A stretch of 64,000 bases of DNA from Clostridiales bacterium (GTDB lineage Bacteria > Bacillota > Clostridia > Lachnospirales > Lachnospiraceae): NCBI GenBank assembly GCA_021202925.1, contig JAJQCD010000019.1, positions 61,982-125,981 of the forward strand, read 5' to 3'. Below, one piece after another: positions 9,277 through 18,175 of this stretch (the first letter of the stretch is position 1; the number at the start of each line of letters is the position of its first letter). Below the pieces are notes generated by a model. It had not been told where the DNA came from. It saw only the letters and a program-made list of their open reading frames with translations, and searched no databases. A program made the position numbers and the translations under genes.

Positions 9277-9340
9277 GTTTTTCTTCTCCTTTCATCTTCG
9301 CCCTGACTTGTTTCTGATCGCCGCAAGCGTTTCTTTGACA

Positions 9341-9387
9341 AAAAGAGGGATTCGCCGGATGTCATACATACCCAGGAAATCCCTCTG
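9341..9387 (-). terminator. Terminator behind AAA-ATPase-like gene A
   Basis: On the minus strand AGAGGGATT pairs with AATCCCTCT across a loop of about 25 bases that has some internal pairing, followed by TTTTTG. It lies about 75 bases after the stop of the gene at 9461-11071 and before the metallo-beta-lactamase-fold gene. Confidence 0.65.
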
Positions 9388-9460
9388 TAGGCCAAACGTC
9401 TGGCTCGCTGATAGTCTCATCATAACCAAATCTTTTTCCACTGTCAAGAATTTTTATGCC

Positions 9461-11071
9461 TTATAATACCTCAATCCTGCATCGATGTACTTTATCCTTC
9501 CTGTAGTACCCGATGCCAACCAGGATAATTCTACCCGTTGTCTTCGGCTGTTCTCCCATCTTTCCCTGAAACTTCAGTGCATAATTTTTATCCTTAATCT
9601 GTTGCAGAGCAGTTTCAGGAGAATCGTCTACTTTGAGTTCTATAATGATTCCGTCATCTGCACGATTATGAGGATAAAAGATATAATCCACATAACCAGT
9701 TCCGGCCTGATCTTCACGCTGCATATCGTACTTGTTCCTTGCCGCAATATAGGCAAGTTTCACGCTGCCGGAAAGTTCCGCCTCGTCATTATATGCTTTC
9801 AGTGGCGACTCTGTGGTATGCACAATGGCCAGCACTTTCCCGACGGTTTCTTCATCTCCATCATAAGTTGCCTGCAGGATACGGGCAGATTCTTTTTCCA
9901 GTTCACGCATATAGCTGTACTTTGGCTCTTCCTGTATAATCCGGTCAAATTCCTCCCACAGCTCCCGGTTTGGAATCCGTACGCAACCATTATGATAATT
10001 CAGGTATCCATACACTGTCATTGCCGAAAGAATCTCGTCTCGTCTTTTAAGGACTGGTGCTGTGGTAGCATATTCGGAAATATTCGCTTTCACCGGCTCG
10101 CCAGCCACCAGCATCATCACAGCGTCCCTTACACCGTCTATATCGTTCAGCACATAATTTTTCAATTCCTCATATTCGCCGGCCTTTGACCAATAATTTC
10201 TGATTCTGTTCTGCGTCAGTGCAAACACCACCGAATTCGGATTATAAATACTGCCCCCATCATCCGTTTGATACCCATCATACCAGTTTGCGAGATCATC
10301 ACGGGAAAAAGCAGAATGACCGTACTTCTTCTGATATCGCTGATACAGTTCATCGACCTCCTCATCCGTAAACCCAAAATAAGCACGGTACATATCACTG
10401 TTTGCCATATTATATTCTGCAAAATGGTTCATCGTATCGCTGGCAGAATATTTTTTGATGGGAAGGACTCCCGTCAGATAAGCCATTTCGACATATGCCC
10501 TGCCCTTCGTCATATCTCCCAGAAAAGCAGTAAACTTTCCCCTGTCTTTTTCCGTAAAATACTTACGATGGAAAACATAATCCCACTCGTCAAAAACCAG
10601 CAGGAATTTTTCATTTTTGTTAGCCATCGATACGATTCGCAAAGTGGCGCCCAGAGAATCTTCTTCGCGAATCTTCGCCTCCGGATATGCCTCTTTTAAG
10701 TCATCAAATAACCGCATTTTTATGGTTTTCATATACTCGTTATAAGATGTGCATTCAAATACATCCCTGCTGAAATCAATGTAAATCAGATTGTGTTGGT
10801 TCCGATGCTTCGCGTAATCCTTTTTTCCGGCAATCTTCAGATGAGCAAACATCTCCGTACTGTCCACGCCTCTGCCGAAAAAGGATCCGATCATTGCAGC
10901 TACAACGGACTTTCCAAATCTTCGCGGTCTCGTAACAGAAATATAACTGCCCTGTTGCTCTACGAGAGGAATCAGATCGCTCAACATTTCCGTTTTATCC
11001 ACAAAATATGGCTTGACGGTTTCTCTTCTGTAAATATCGATGACATCTTCCGGGTTCAGATAATATCCCAT
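9461..11071 (-). CDS. AAA-ATPase-like / PD-(D/E)XK nuclease family protein (copy A)
   Basis: 536 aa. The N-terminal half matches the AAA-ATPase-like family (PF09820 type): a variant P-loop RPRRFGKS at 48-55 and a Walker B FLLVFDEWD ending at Asp164. The C-terminal half has a PD-(D/E)XK core with Asp462 in VDYIFYP and Glu478-x-Lys480 in IIIELK, then the helix QIKDKNYA, as in DUF1703 (PF08011). The function of this family is not established. Copy A belongs with C, D and the broken A' to a subfamily starting G-Y/V/A-YLN and ending ILVGI.Y. It has its own promoter and terminator. GGAGG precedes ATG. Confidence 0.88.
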   Translation of the reverse strand: MGYYLNPEDVIDIYRRETVKPYFVDKTEMLSDLIPLVEQQGSYISVTRPRRFGKSVVAAMIGSFFGRGVDSTEMFAHLKIAGKKDYAKHRNQHNLIYIDFSRDVFECTSYNEYMKTIKMRLFDDLKEAYPEAKIREEDSLGATLRIVSMANKNEKFLLVFDEWDYVFHRKYFTEKDRGKFTAFLGDMTKGRAYVEMAYLTGVLPIKKYSASDTMNHFAEYNMANSDMYRAYFGFTDEEVDELYQRYQKKYGHSAFSRDDLANWYDGYQTDDGGSIYNPNSVVFALTQNRIRNYWSKAGEYEELKNYVLNDIDGVRDAVMMLVAGEPVKANISEYATTAPVLKRRDEILSAMTVYGYLNYHNGCVRIPNRELWEEFDRIIQEEPKYSYMRELEKESARILQATYDGDEETVGKVLAIVHTTESPLKAYNDEAELSGSVKLAYIAARNKYDMQREDQAGTGYVDYIFYPHNRADDGIIIELKVDDSPETALQQIKDKNYALKFQGKMGEQPKTTGRIILVGIGYYRKDKVHRCRIEVL

Positions 11072-11121
11072 TTTTTCTGCCTCCTTCCGACACGACCGTT
11101 CATTGTCCTGGCGTTATCATC

Positions 11122-11150
11122 ATTATAACTTTCAGAAAGTAATTTGTCCA
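11122..11150 (-). promoter_or_regulatory. Promoter of AAA-ATPase-like gene A
   Basis: Minus-strand TGGACA (11145-11150), 17-base spacer, TATAAT (11122-11127), about 50 bases before the start codon. Confidence 0.65.
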
Positions 11151-11239
11151 CGGCTATCCAAAAGAAGGCGGCGAAATACTATGTGAAGGGCATTGCGTCA
11201 ACCGGGTGCAATGGCTGATCGGAATCCCCTGTCTCCGGA

Positions 11240-11268
11240 TTGCAAATGACGGAAAGCTGTGTTATGAT
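11240..11268 (+). promoter_or_regulatory. Promoter of the VOC protein gene
   Basis: TTGCAA (11240-11245), 17-base spacer, TATGAT (11263-11268), about 30 bases before the start codon. Confidence 0.65.
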
Positions 11269-11300
11269 ACAGGCACAAAACATCCGAAGGAGAATAACCG

Positions 11301-11675
11301 ATGAAATTTCAGTTTGTACACAACAACATCAACGTCATCGACCTGGAAAAATCCATTCACTTTTATGAGGAGGCTCTGGGGCTTCACGAAACACGCCGCA
11401 GCGAAGCTGCCGACGGCAGCTTCATCATCGTCTATCTGAGTGACGGAATCACCTCGCACGAACTGGAACTGACCTGGCTGCGTGACTGGGAAAAGGATCA
11501 TTACGACCTTGGCGACAATGAATTCCACCTTGCTTTCCGGGTCGACGATTTTAAGGCCGCCCATCAAAAACATGAGGAAATGGGCTGCATCTGCTTCGAA
11601 AATCCCAAAATGGGAATCTACTTTATTACCGATCCTGACGATTACTGGCTCGAAATTCTGCCGACCAGAGCATAA
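11301..11675 (+). CDS. VOC-family protein, lactoylglutathione lyase-like
   Basis: 124 aa, the size of a single glyoxalase I-type module with two beta-alpha-beta-beta-beta halves. FVHNNINVIDLEKSIHFYEEALGL begins the first half (shown here as a pattern: N-I-x-V-x-D-x3-S-x2-F-Y). HELELTW supplies Glu and FHLAFRVDD begins the second half; the C-terminal DPDDYWLEILP supplies the last metal glutamate. This fits glyoxalase I, which isomerises the methylglyoxal-thiol adduct, but other VOC activities are possible. It is a single-gene unit with its own promoter and hairpin. Confidence 0.87.
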   Translation: MKFQFVHNNINVIDLEKSIHFYEEALGLHETRRSEAADGSFIIVYLSDGITSHELELTWLRDWEKDHYDLGDNEFHLAFRVDDFKAAHQKHEEMGCICFENPKMGIYFITDPDDYWLEILPTRA

Positions 11676-11694
11676 TTGTTTCGCGATGTGTTGA

Positions 11695-11723
11695 AAACGG
11701 CGGCCCGCAATGGACCGCCGTTT
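11695..11723 (+). terminator. Terminator of the VOC protein gene
   Basis: AAACGGCGG (11695-11703) pairs with CCGCCGTTT (11715-11723), about 20 bases after the stop codon and followed by a short T-rich stretch. Confidence 0.7.
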
Positions 11724-11821
11724 CTCATGACAAACCAACTGTATTTTTCAATTCTTCTATTCTACAGTAATGGTCTCCTGTGTAGGAATCATAAGCGATT
11801 CCCACTGCAACCCTCCCGCTG

Positions 11822-13534
11822 CTATCCGATCCGGACCTTTTTCCCCCGGAAGGCAAATCCATATGTTCGTATCCGTTCCGGGGCAATACCCCTTTCCTCA
11901 AGCACGGTTTCATATTTCTTTGCGGCAATCTGGTTCAGCGCAGACTGAACCGTATCCTCAAGTGTCTTTTCTGCATCCGGATCAAATACTTTAAATTCAA
12001 GAATGTATGCGTAATCCTTCGGATTCCGTGGTTCCAGTATCACATCATATCTGCCAAATCCACTCTCACGATTGGATGTGATCACATACCTGTCTCGCAA
12101 ATCTACCATCAGTCCCAATACGAATCCATGATAAAACCGTTCCGGTTCCGACTCTTCCGACGGTCGGTTTCCCGTATCAAAACAGCTGAACGTCGATAAT
12201 GCAACGCGGTTCATGTAGGTGTTCATTGCCTTCTTATCATCCTCTAAAAGTGCCTGGATGAAACCGTTATAATTTGACGCCGTGGGAGCAAACCATCCCC
12301 GGATCATCGTTTCAAACATGAGTTTTACTTCGAAATTCGTCAGTTCCAACTCATAAAGCGGATTCCAGTTCTCAGAAAAACCGGATTCCATCCCCAATCC
12401 TTCCCTGGTCTGACACCGTTTTACCCTCAGATATCCGGCTGCAAGAAGCAGACTCCATATGGCGTCCTCATTCTGCCCCAGTTGATTGTACACAATCTGT
12501 TCATCCACATATGTTTCAATGCTTCCTCCCGCCAGAAGTTCAGAAAAATTTTCTTTGATCTCCTGACTGCTTTCCTGGATCAGTTTTCCAATCAGACTGT
12601 TTGAACTTGTATTGGCCCAGTATGGGCCAACCTTCCCTGTATCCAGAAAATTCAGAACAGACCACGGATTATAAATTGCCTGATGACTTCCAAAAACAAA
12701 TCCATCGTACCAGGATTTCACTATTTCGCGCTCAGCCTGCAATCCGCACTCATCCAGCGCCGCATTCACCTCTTCCTCGGTAAAACCAAAAGAAAGCGCA
12801 TATTCCTCTGATGTTGTCGTGACAATCTTCAGATTATTCAGGTCGGAGAAAATCGATTCCCGGCTCGTTCGCGTAATCCCTGTCAGCAAAGCCCGTTCCA
12901 GATACGGGTTTGTCTTACATGTCGCATGGAAAAAGCTGCGGATAAAAATCGCCAGCTCGTCCCAGTAACCATTCACCCAGGCTTCCTGCATTGGCGTATC
13001 ATATTCATCCAGCAAAACAATGACTTTTTTCCCATAATACTGATAAAGGAACTTACAAAGTCGATGCAGAGCCATCGTGGCATCCACTTCGTCCATAGAA
13101 GCTGACACACTGTGCATATATGACTGATCGGATGCCGTCATCGTGTCACTCTCTGAAAGGAAATCATATTCCGAATATAAATCGGTCAGCAACTGACCGA
13201 TCCGTTTCTTTGTCGTCGGATAAGAACGTTCCTTAACATTGGCAAAAGACAGCTTAATCACCGGATAAGTCCCCTGGAGACAGCGAAACTCCTCATCCTT
13301 CCATATGGACAGTCCCTCAAACAAATCGCTGCGATTCGCGTACCTGAGCGAAAAAAACTGCTCTGTCATGCTCATATTCAGTGTCTTTCCAAAGCGGCGC
13401 GGACGGGTAATCAGTGTCACGTCGTCCCCACTCTTCCACCACTCGCGGATGAAATCCGTTTTATCCACATAAAAATAATCGTTCCTGCGGATTTTTTCAA
13501 AATCCTGAAGGCCGATTCCCACTGTTCTCGCCAT
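11822..13534 (-). CDS. AAA-ATPase-like / PD-(D/E)XK nuclease family protein (copy B)
   Basis: 570 aa with the same two-part plan as copy A but from a different subfamily, with copy E as its nearest relative here. It starts around GIGLQDFEKIRR, has RPRRFGKT at 44-51, a Walker B VIVLLDEYDTP and the family segment SRESIFSDLNN. Toward the end come FYHGFVLGLM, SNRESGFGRYDV and a nuclease core of Asp497 and Glu513-x-Lys515. All core residues are present, so it looks intact. GAAGGAGG precedes ATG. The broken copy A' lies 84 bases upstream. Function is unestablished. Confidence 0.88.
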   Translation of the reverse strand: MARTVGIGLQDFEKIRRNDYFYVDKTDFIREWWKSGDDVTLITRPRRFGKTLNMSMTEQFFSLRYANRSDLFEGLSIWKDEEFRCLQGTYPVIKLSFANVKERSYPTTKKRIGQLLTDLYSEYDFLSESDTMTASDQSYMHSVSASMDEVDATMALHRLCKFLYQYYGKKVIVLLDEYDTPMQEAWVNGYWDELAIFIRSFFHATCKTNPYLERALLTGITRTSRESIFSDLNNLKIVTTTSEEYALSFGFTEEEVNAALDECGLQAEREIVKSWYDGFVFGSHQAIYNPWSVLNFLDTGKVGPYWANTSSNSLIGKLIQESSQEIKENFSELLAGGSIETYVDEQIVYNQLGQNEDAIWSLLLAAGYLRVKRCQTREGLGMESGFSENWNPLYELELTNFEVKLMFETMIRGWFAPTASNYNGFIQALLEDDKKAMNTYMNRVALSTFSCFDTGNRPSEESEPERFYHGFVLGLMVDLRDRYVITSNRESGFGRYDVILEPRNPKDYAYILEFKVFDPDAEKTLEDTVQSALNQIAAKKYETVLEERGIAPERIRTYGFAFRGKKVRIG

Positions 13535-13618
13535 ACCACCCCTCCTTCATGACCCCATTTCTCTCCATCAGTACAACATGATGTCTGACCCGACACAAAC
13601 AGTTAAAAAAAGTTGCTC

Positions 13619-14605
13619 TCAAACAATAGTTCTTTCATCATTGTATGCTTTTAATGGTGACTCTGTCGCATGCACAATGGCCAGCACATAATCCTTCAGT
13701 TCGTCATACTCACCAGCCTTTGCCCAATAACTGTTAAGCGCATTTCTTGTGAGAGCACGCACAACCGAATTCGGATTATATATGCTGCCGCCATTTTCTC
13801 TCTGGTACCCATCGTACCAGTCTGCCAGATCTTCCCGTGAAAATCCTGGTGTAACCCGGTTTTTCAAATAACGCTGATATAACTCATCCACCTCTTCCCC
13901 GGTAAATCCAAAATACTCATCATACATATCGCTATTTGCCATATTATATTCATCAAAATGATTCATCGTATCACTGGCAGAATACTTTTTTATAGGGAGG
14001 ACACCCGTCAGATAGGCCATCTCAACATAGGCCATTCCTTTCGTTATACCTCCAAGAAATGCTGTGAATTTTCCTCTATCCGATTCCGAAAAATAATCTT
14101 TATGAAACACATAATCCCACTCGTCAAAAACCAGCAGGAACTTTTCATTCTTATGGGCCAGTGAAATGGTTCGTAAAACAGCTCCCATGGAATCCTCATC
14201 ATCAATTTCCACATCCGGATATGCCTTTTTCAAATCGCGCATCAGCCGCTTTTTTATCGTCGTAATGTACTGTTTATAAGATTCACATTCCTCGACTGCC
14301 CGGCTAAAATCGATATAAATCAGATTATGCTGGTTCAGATGTTTCCTGTAGTCCTTTTCTCCGGCAATCTTAAGATGAGAAAAGACTTCAGTACCATCTA
14401 CGCCTTTGCCGAAAAATCAACCAATCATCGCGGCGGTCACCGATTTCCCAAACCGTCTCGGCCTTGTGACGGAGAGATAGCTGCCCTGTTGCTCCACAAG
14501 CGGGATTAATTCTGCCAGGAACTCCGTCTTATCTACAAAATATGGCTTCATTGTCTCTCTTTTGTAAATATCAATGATGTCATCCGGATTCAGATAATAT
14601 CCCAT
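13619..14605 (-). pseudogene. Broken AAA-ATPase-like / nuclease paralog (copy A')
   Basis: A decayed close relative of copy A. It starts well (GGGAGG then ATG, MGYYLNPDDIIDIY) and keeps RPRRFGKS. At 14417-14419 an in-frame TGA replaces the serine codon of the AAMIGSFFG segment. The same frame then continues without a shift through the Walker B region. It jumps from the position of copy A residue 308 (YVL) to residue 415 (AIVH), an in-frame loss of about 318 bases, and ends just after KAYNDE, so the whole PD-(D/E)XK domain is gone. Its promoter is still recognisable. Confidence 0.9.
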
Positions 14606-14688
14606 TCTTCGTTCACCTCCCGGTTTTTACGTTTTCAACCCATATCATTCAGTTATCACGATCAGTATACATAAGGATGTTTGTGTAC

Positions 14689-14717
14689 ATGATATGGTAT
14701 TTTAGATTGTTTGTCAA
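14689..14717 (-). promoter_or_regulatory. Promoter upstream of broken copy A'
   Basis: Minus-strand TTGACA (14712-14717), 17-base spacer, TATCAT (14689-14694), about 85 bases before the pseudogene start and after the HxlR gene. Confidence 0.6.
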
Positions 14718-14788
14718 TCTCACGCCAATAATTTGTGGTGCCGTTAGTCATCGCATCTATTGCTCCGGCAATTCAGATGCCGGATGCT

Positions 14789-15112
14789 TCATTGTGCGTT
14801 ATATTCAATTGCCCATTGCTCAAGAGCTTCTAAAACGGGAATAAACTTGATCCCAATCGGAGTGAGCGAATACTCAACTCGTGGAGGGACTTCCCGATAG
14901 ACTTCTCTGTGAACAAGTCCATATTGCTCAAGAACCCGCAGTTCTTTTGTCAGATTTGCTTCCGTGACATGGGGAAGCTTACGTTTCAATTCACTGAAGC
15001 GCAGGGTCTGCTGACTTAAGAAATAGATAATGACCATTGTCCATTTGCCATGTACTATTTTCTGAACGTTGGCAAGTGGGCAATTTTCTATGGCATCGCT
15101 GTAGTCTTTCAT
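14789..15112 (-). CDS. HxlR-family winged-helix regulator
   Basis: 107 aa from the ATG at 15112, which has AAGGAG seven bases upstream; a start seven codons earlier lacks a site. CPLANVQKIVHGKWTM is the family's N-terminal pattern, with the conserved cysteine and GKW. The winged helix follows (RFSELKRKLPHVTEANLTKELRVLE as the recognition region, then a YSLTPIG wing). HxlR proteins often sense thiol-reactive electrophiles through that cysteine. It is divergent from the EFR1 gene and probably controls it and itself. Confidence 0.93.
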   Translation of the reverse strand: MKDYSDAIENCPLANVQKIVHGKWTMVIIYFLSQQTLRFSELKRKLPHVTEANLTKELRVLEQYGLVHREVYREVPPRVEYSLTPIGIKFIPVLEALEQWAIEYNAQ

Positions 15113-15141
15113 GATGTTTCTCCTTGCTGTCATAAATGATA

Positions 15142-15183
15142 GTACCTATCAAAAAATAACGTACTTGTATATAAATGTTGTAC
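15142..15183. promoter_or_regulatory. Candidate HxlR operator array (three GTAC sites)
   Basis: GTAC occurs at 15142-15145, 15161-15164 and 15180-15183, exactly 19 bases apart, in the divergent region. The second abuts, and the third lies inside, the predicted EFR1 promoter. The regular spacing is seen; its use by HxlR is inferred. Confidence 0.5.
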
Positions 15184-15193
15184 CATGTATCAT
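15165..15193 (+). promoter_or_regulatory. Promoter of the EFR1 flavoprotein gene
   Basis: TTGTAT (15165-15170), 17-base spacer, TATCAT (15188-15193), about 95 bases before the start codon and overlapped by two of the GTAC sites. Confidence 0.5.
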
Positions 15194-15287
15194 TTGAAAT
15201 GTAAAGAAAAAGTGGTGCGTGATCCATGTAACACACATCAAAAAATATGTGAAACGTCCATTCAATGCAAAAAGTAGAGGTCAGCCG

Positions 15288-16058
15288 ATGATATTATATT
15301 TTTCAGGAACAGGCAACAGCAAATACTGTGCAGAAAAAATAGCTTCGAAAACGGGCAGCGAACTGCGCTCCATCAACAATATGATGAAGAAGCAGCTTAC
15401 AGAAATAGATGTCAGGCAAAGTCCACTGCTCGGCTTTATCTGCCCCACCTACAATTTTGATATGGCGTATGCAGTTGCGGAATTTTGGGACGCTCTTGTA
15501 ATCAGGAATGTGCCGGACGGCTGTTATGTGTTTGCTGTTTTCACCTGTGGAAAAAGCTGCGGAACTGCAGAAAAAACCATGAGAACCATACTGGATAAAA
15601 AGGGAATGGAACTGCGTGCCGCTTTTAAGGTGGAGATGCCGGATAATTTTATTCCCATGTTCCCATTGGTAGAAAAAGACGAACAGATGAGGATACTGGA
15701 AAGCGCTGAAATATGTTTGAATGGTGTCATTGACAGCATCGAGGCGCAAAAACACTCGACGATCACAACGAAACAAATGCCCGCCCCGATGAAATTTCTG
15801 ATTAAAAGGATCGCTATCCCATGGGAGCGCAAAGCCACAAAAAATTTCCGGGTGAATGACAACTGTATTGGTTGCGGACTGTGTGAAACAGTATGCCCCA
15901 GGAATCTGATCCGGTTACAGGATGGAAAGCCGGTTTGGATAAAGGACGATTGTGCCTGTTGCCTGGGGTGTATTCATCGCTGTCCAAAGCAGGCGATCCA
16001 GTATGGGAAAAAGACGGAGAAGACAGGAAGATATACGAACCCAAACGTAGACCTGTAA
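15288..16058 (+). CDS. EFR1-type flavodoxin/ferredoxin fusion
   Basis: 256 aa from the ATG at 15288, where the flavodoxin domain starts directly; the frame extends 23 codons upstream without a match. MILYFSGTGNSKY is the FMN-phosphate loop. The C-terminus carries two [4Fe-4S] motifs: Cys193/196/199/203 and Cys222/225/228/232, each CxxCxxCxxxC. The protein should pass single electrons between FMN and clusters in the cytoplasm; its partner is unknown. It lies opposite the HxlR gene, suggesting induction by electrophile or redox stress. Confidence 0.92.
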   Translation: MILYFSGTGNSKYCAEKIASKTGSELRSINNMMKKQLTEIDVRQSPLLGFICPTYNFDMAYAVAEFWDALVIRNVPDGCYVFAVFTCGKSCGTAEKTMRTILDKKGMELRAAFKVEMPDNFIPMFPLVEKDEQMRILESAEICLNGVIDSIEAQKHSTITTKQMPAPMKFLIKRIAIPWERKATKNFRVNDNCIGCGLCETVCPRNLIRLQDGKPVWIKDDCACCLGCIHRCPKQAIQYGKKTEKTGRYTNPNVDL

Positions 16059-16068
16059 CAGCAGGGCA

Positions 16069-16110
16069 GGAACACCCCCGCTTAAGGAAAGCTGTTCCGG
16101 GGTGTTTTCC
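16069..16110 (+). terminator. Terminator of the EFR1 gene
   Basis: GGAACACCCC (16069-16078) faces GGGGTGTT (16099-16106), followed by TTCC, starting 10 bases after the stop codon. The rest of 16111-16218 holds no supported gene. Confidence 0.65.
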
Positions 16111-16218
16111 GCTCGATTGTCTTCTGGCTGTCATCCGTTCGAAGGAGTTCCGGTTCGTCCCCGATCAGCTTGTGGTTTTTTCCTGATTTAATCTCCATAT
16201 ACTCCTGCACCCCGTCTA

Positions 16219-16313
16219 TGAAAAACAGCCGGTTGGGGAACCGGCTGTTTTAAGGAGAAGGTATTTCGTTTCTTTTGGGGTGTTGCAAAAACTATATCAT
16301 GTATTGGGGGGTT
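16219..16313 (-). ncRNA. Candidate small RNA, copy 1
   Basis: A ~95-nt unit read on the minus strand and repeated almost exactly at 19873-19970. A TATAAT lies at 16320-16325, inside the palindrome TATTATAATA. No consensus -35 is seen, but ACTTTTTGAA is kept in both copies at the right distance. The predicted RNA has three unpaired C/U-rich segments (ACCCCCC, ACACCCC, CCUUCUCCUU) and ends in a hairpin with AAACAGCCGGTT (16223-16234) pairing with AACCGGCTGTTT (16239-16250) and a conserved U5 tract on this strand only. C-rich single strands plus an intrinsic terminator resemble Firmicutes sRNAs that bind Shine-Dalgarno sites; that role is inferred. Confidence 0.6.
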
Positions 16314-16385
16314 ACGTCTATTATAATAGCATGAACCTTTCAAAAAGTCTGCACAAACTTTGTCAAAAAAATAACTGTTTTTTAT

Positions 16386-17420
16386 TCAAACTTCCGGCAA
16401 CAGACGCAGCAGTTCCCGTACATCTTCCTCCTTCGTCGCCCAGCTTGTCGCAAAACGCACAGCAGTATGATTCTCATCAACAATCTCCCAGAAATTGAAG
16501 GAGACCGATCTGGCCAGCTCCCGCATCGTCTCATTGTCCAGAATCACCAGCTGCTGATTCGTCGGAGAATCCAACAGAAACGAATATCCTTTCTGCGCAA
16601 CCCCCTGCTTTAAAAGCTCCGCCATCTCAATGGCATGTCGGCTAACTTTCAGATACAGATCGTCGGTGAACAGCGCGTCAAACTGCACGCTGAGCAGACG
16701 CCCCTTCGCCAGCAGGGCGCCGTGCTGCTTCACTGTCGTCAGAAAATGCTTCGGCATATTGTGCTTCGTAAACACCACGGCCTCACCACACAGTGCTCCC
16801 ACCTTCGTTCCGCCGATATAGAAAACATCGCAGCACTCCGCCACATCCGGAAGTGTGACGTCCGTCCCCCGGCTCATCAGCCCATATCCCAGGCGTGCGC
16901 CGTCCAGATACAACGGAAGCTGGTATTCCCGGCACACCTTTGCAAGTGCCTGCAGTTCCCGCTTCGTATACAGGGTACCAAATTCCGTCGGATGTGAAAT
17001 GTAAACCATCCCCGGAAAAACCATGTGCTCATGATTCGCATCCAGATAGAACAATTCCAGGTAACGCCGAAGCGCCCCGGCTTCCAGCTTTCCATTCACA
17101 TGCGGAATCGGTAGCACCTTGTGTCCGGTATGCTCGATCGCACCGGCCTCGTGTACGCTCACATGCCCGGTGTCCGCCGCAATCACGCCCTCATAGTTCT
17201 GCAGCATGGCGTCAATAACTGTCTGATTCGTCTGCGTCCCGCCCACCAGGAAGAATATCTCGGCTTGCGGACAGTGACAGGCAACCCGGATTTTCTTCTT
17301 CGCAGATTCCGCATATTGATCATTACCATAGCCGGACAGCTGCTCCAGATTCGTCTCCACCAGCCGTTTCAACACTTCCGGATGTGCACCCTCCGTATAA
17401 TCGCTCTCAAATAGAATCAT
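16386..17420 (-). CDS. ltaE: low-specificity threonine aldolase family protein
   Basis: 344 aa PLP enzyme of the beta-eliminating lyase/threonine aldolase fold. It begins FESDYTEGAHPEVL, as in the family. His86/His90 lie near the PLP ring, YLDGARLGYG at 171-180 has the PLP Asp, and GGTKVG with Lys206 is the Schiff-base site. It should cleave threonine or allo-threonine to glycine and acetaldehyde. It has its own promoter 100 bases upstream, and the small-RNA copy 1 lies just beyond its 3' end. Confidence 0.92.
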   Translation of the reverse strand: MILFESDYTEGAHPEVLKRLVETNLEQLSGYGNDQYAESAKKKIRVACHCPQAEIFFLVGGTQTNQTVIDAMLQNYEGVIAADTGHVSVHEAGAIEHTGHKVLPIPHVNGKLEAGALRRYLELFYLDANHEHMVFPGMVYISHPTEFGTLYTKRELQALAKVCREYQLPLYLDGARLGYGLMSRGTDVTLPDVAECCDVFYIGGTKVGALCGEAVVFTKHNMPKHFLTTVKQHGALLAKGRLLSVQFDALFTDDLYLKVSRHAIEMAELLKQGVAQKGYSFLLDSPTNQQLVILDNETMRELARSVSFNFWEIVDENHTAVRFATSWATKEEDVRELLRLLPEV

Positions 17421-17519
17421 GATGTCCGATTCCCCTTTCCAAACAGGGCGACGTACTTCTCCTCTGCCTCATTCCTCCGCCCGGTTTACTCTTTATTCCT
17501 TTTTTCATGAACTGTTACC

Positions 17520-17548
17520 ATTTTATAAACAGACCATAACTTTGTCAA
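17520..17548 (-). promoter_or_regulatory. Promoter of the threonine aldolase gene
   Basis: Minus-strand TTGACA (17543-17548), 17-base spacer, TAAAAT (17520-17525), overlapping the last codons of the tautomerase gene. Confidence 0.7.
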
Positions 17549-18015
17549 TTCCTGTTGTCGCTGGCTGAGTTTCGCAAAGTCGCCTGTCCTGCTTTCGACA
17601 GTCTGTCCTGCACCTCGGCCGGCAACGATGCGAACCACTCCCGCTCCTTTCCAGGCTCCGCCAACAGTTGGCCATAGATGGACATATCCGAAGATTCCAG
17701 ATTATCCAGAAACACCCAGACATCGGTCTCCGGAACCTCGGCAATCCTCGCTACGCCTGTCATGATCCGTTCCACCAGCTGCGATCTCAGTTCCGCAGGT
17801 CTTCCCGCCCGGATATCGCCGCGGATCCAGATCTGAGCATCCGCGAGTACACCGTTCACATAGCGCCTGCATGGCTCGTCGTGGAAGATCACCTGGGCGA
17901 AATACCCCGGCGCTCCCGTGATCTCTGTATGAATGTCAGTGATTTGCCGTGCGATCCGATCCTTCTTCTCGTCACACAGGAGACCAGGTTTTGAGGTAAT
18001 AACATAATTCGGCAT
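17545..18015 (-). CDS. tautomerase-superfamily protein, cis-CaaD-like
   Basis: 156 aa. After Met removal the N-terminus is Pro (MPNYVIT), the catalytic base of the tautomerase superfamily. The length and the double beta-alpha-beta pattern (PNYVITSKPG ... AQVIFHDEP, then AQIWIRGDIRAGRP) fit the Tautomerase_3/cis-3-chloroacrylate dehalogenase-like group. The natural substrate is unknown. GGAGGAGG precedes ATG. It is followed by the aldolase gene, which has its own promoter. Confidence 0.8.
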   Translation of the reverse strand: MPNYVITSKPGLLCDEKKDRIARQITDIHTEITGAPGYFAQVIFHDEPCRRYVNGVLADAQIWIRGDIRAGRPAELRSQLVERIMTGVARIAEVPETDVWVFLDNLESSDMSIYGQLLAEPGKEREWFASLPAEVQDRLSKAGQATLRNSASDNRN

Positions 18016-18175
18016 ATAATCCCTCCTCCTTTATAAATTTTATTTCTTAATTAATTAATGCTTATTAAGGAATGGCTGCTAACGCAGTCTTGCGTCTGGC
18101 TCAATGCAAACAATTTCATGTTGTTTCTGAGAACTGACAACAGGTTATGCGTGATGTCACAGAAAATGAAAGTAA

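Noticed and set aside
11151..11239. Possible gene remnant upstream of the VOC protein
   Set aside because: One frame is open, but it is short, has no start signal and contains the VOC promoter region.
14417..14419. In-frame TGA as a selenocysteine codon in the AAA-ATPase-like copy A'
   Set aside because: The position is a serine in copy A, not a redox site, and the gene also has a large deletion and a lost C-terminal domain, so decay is far more likely.
16082..16219. Minus-strand open stretch of about 45 codons ending in TAA behind the EFR1 terminator
   Set aside because: It has no ribosome site and no recognisable family, and it overlaps two hairpins; it could be a gene remnant but cannot be supported.
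16280..16498. Shared plus-strand peptide (YHVLGGYVYYNS) in both small-RNA repeats
   Set aside because: The frame follows from conserved DNA; the sequence after it diverges, no ribosome site fits, and the terminator signal points to the minus strand.
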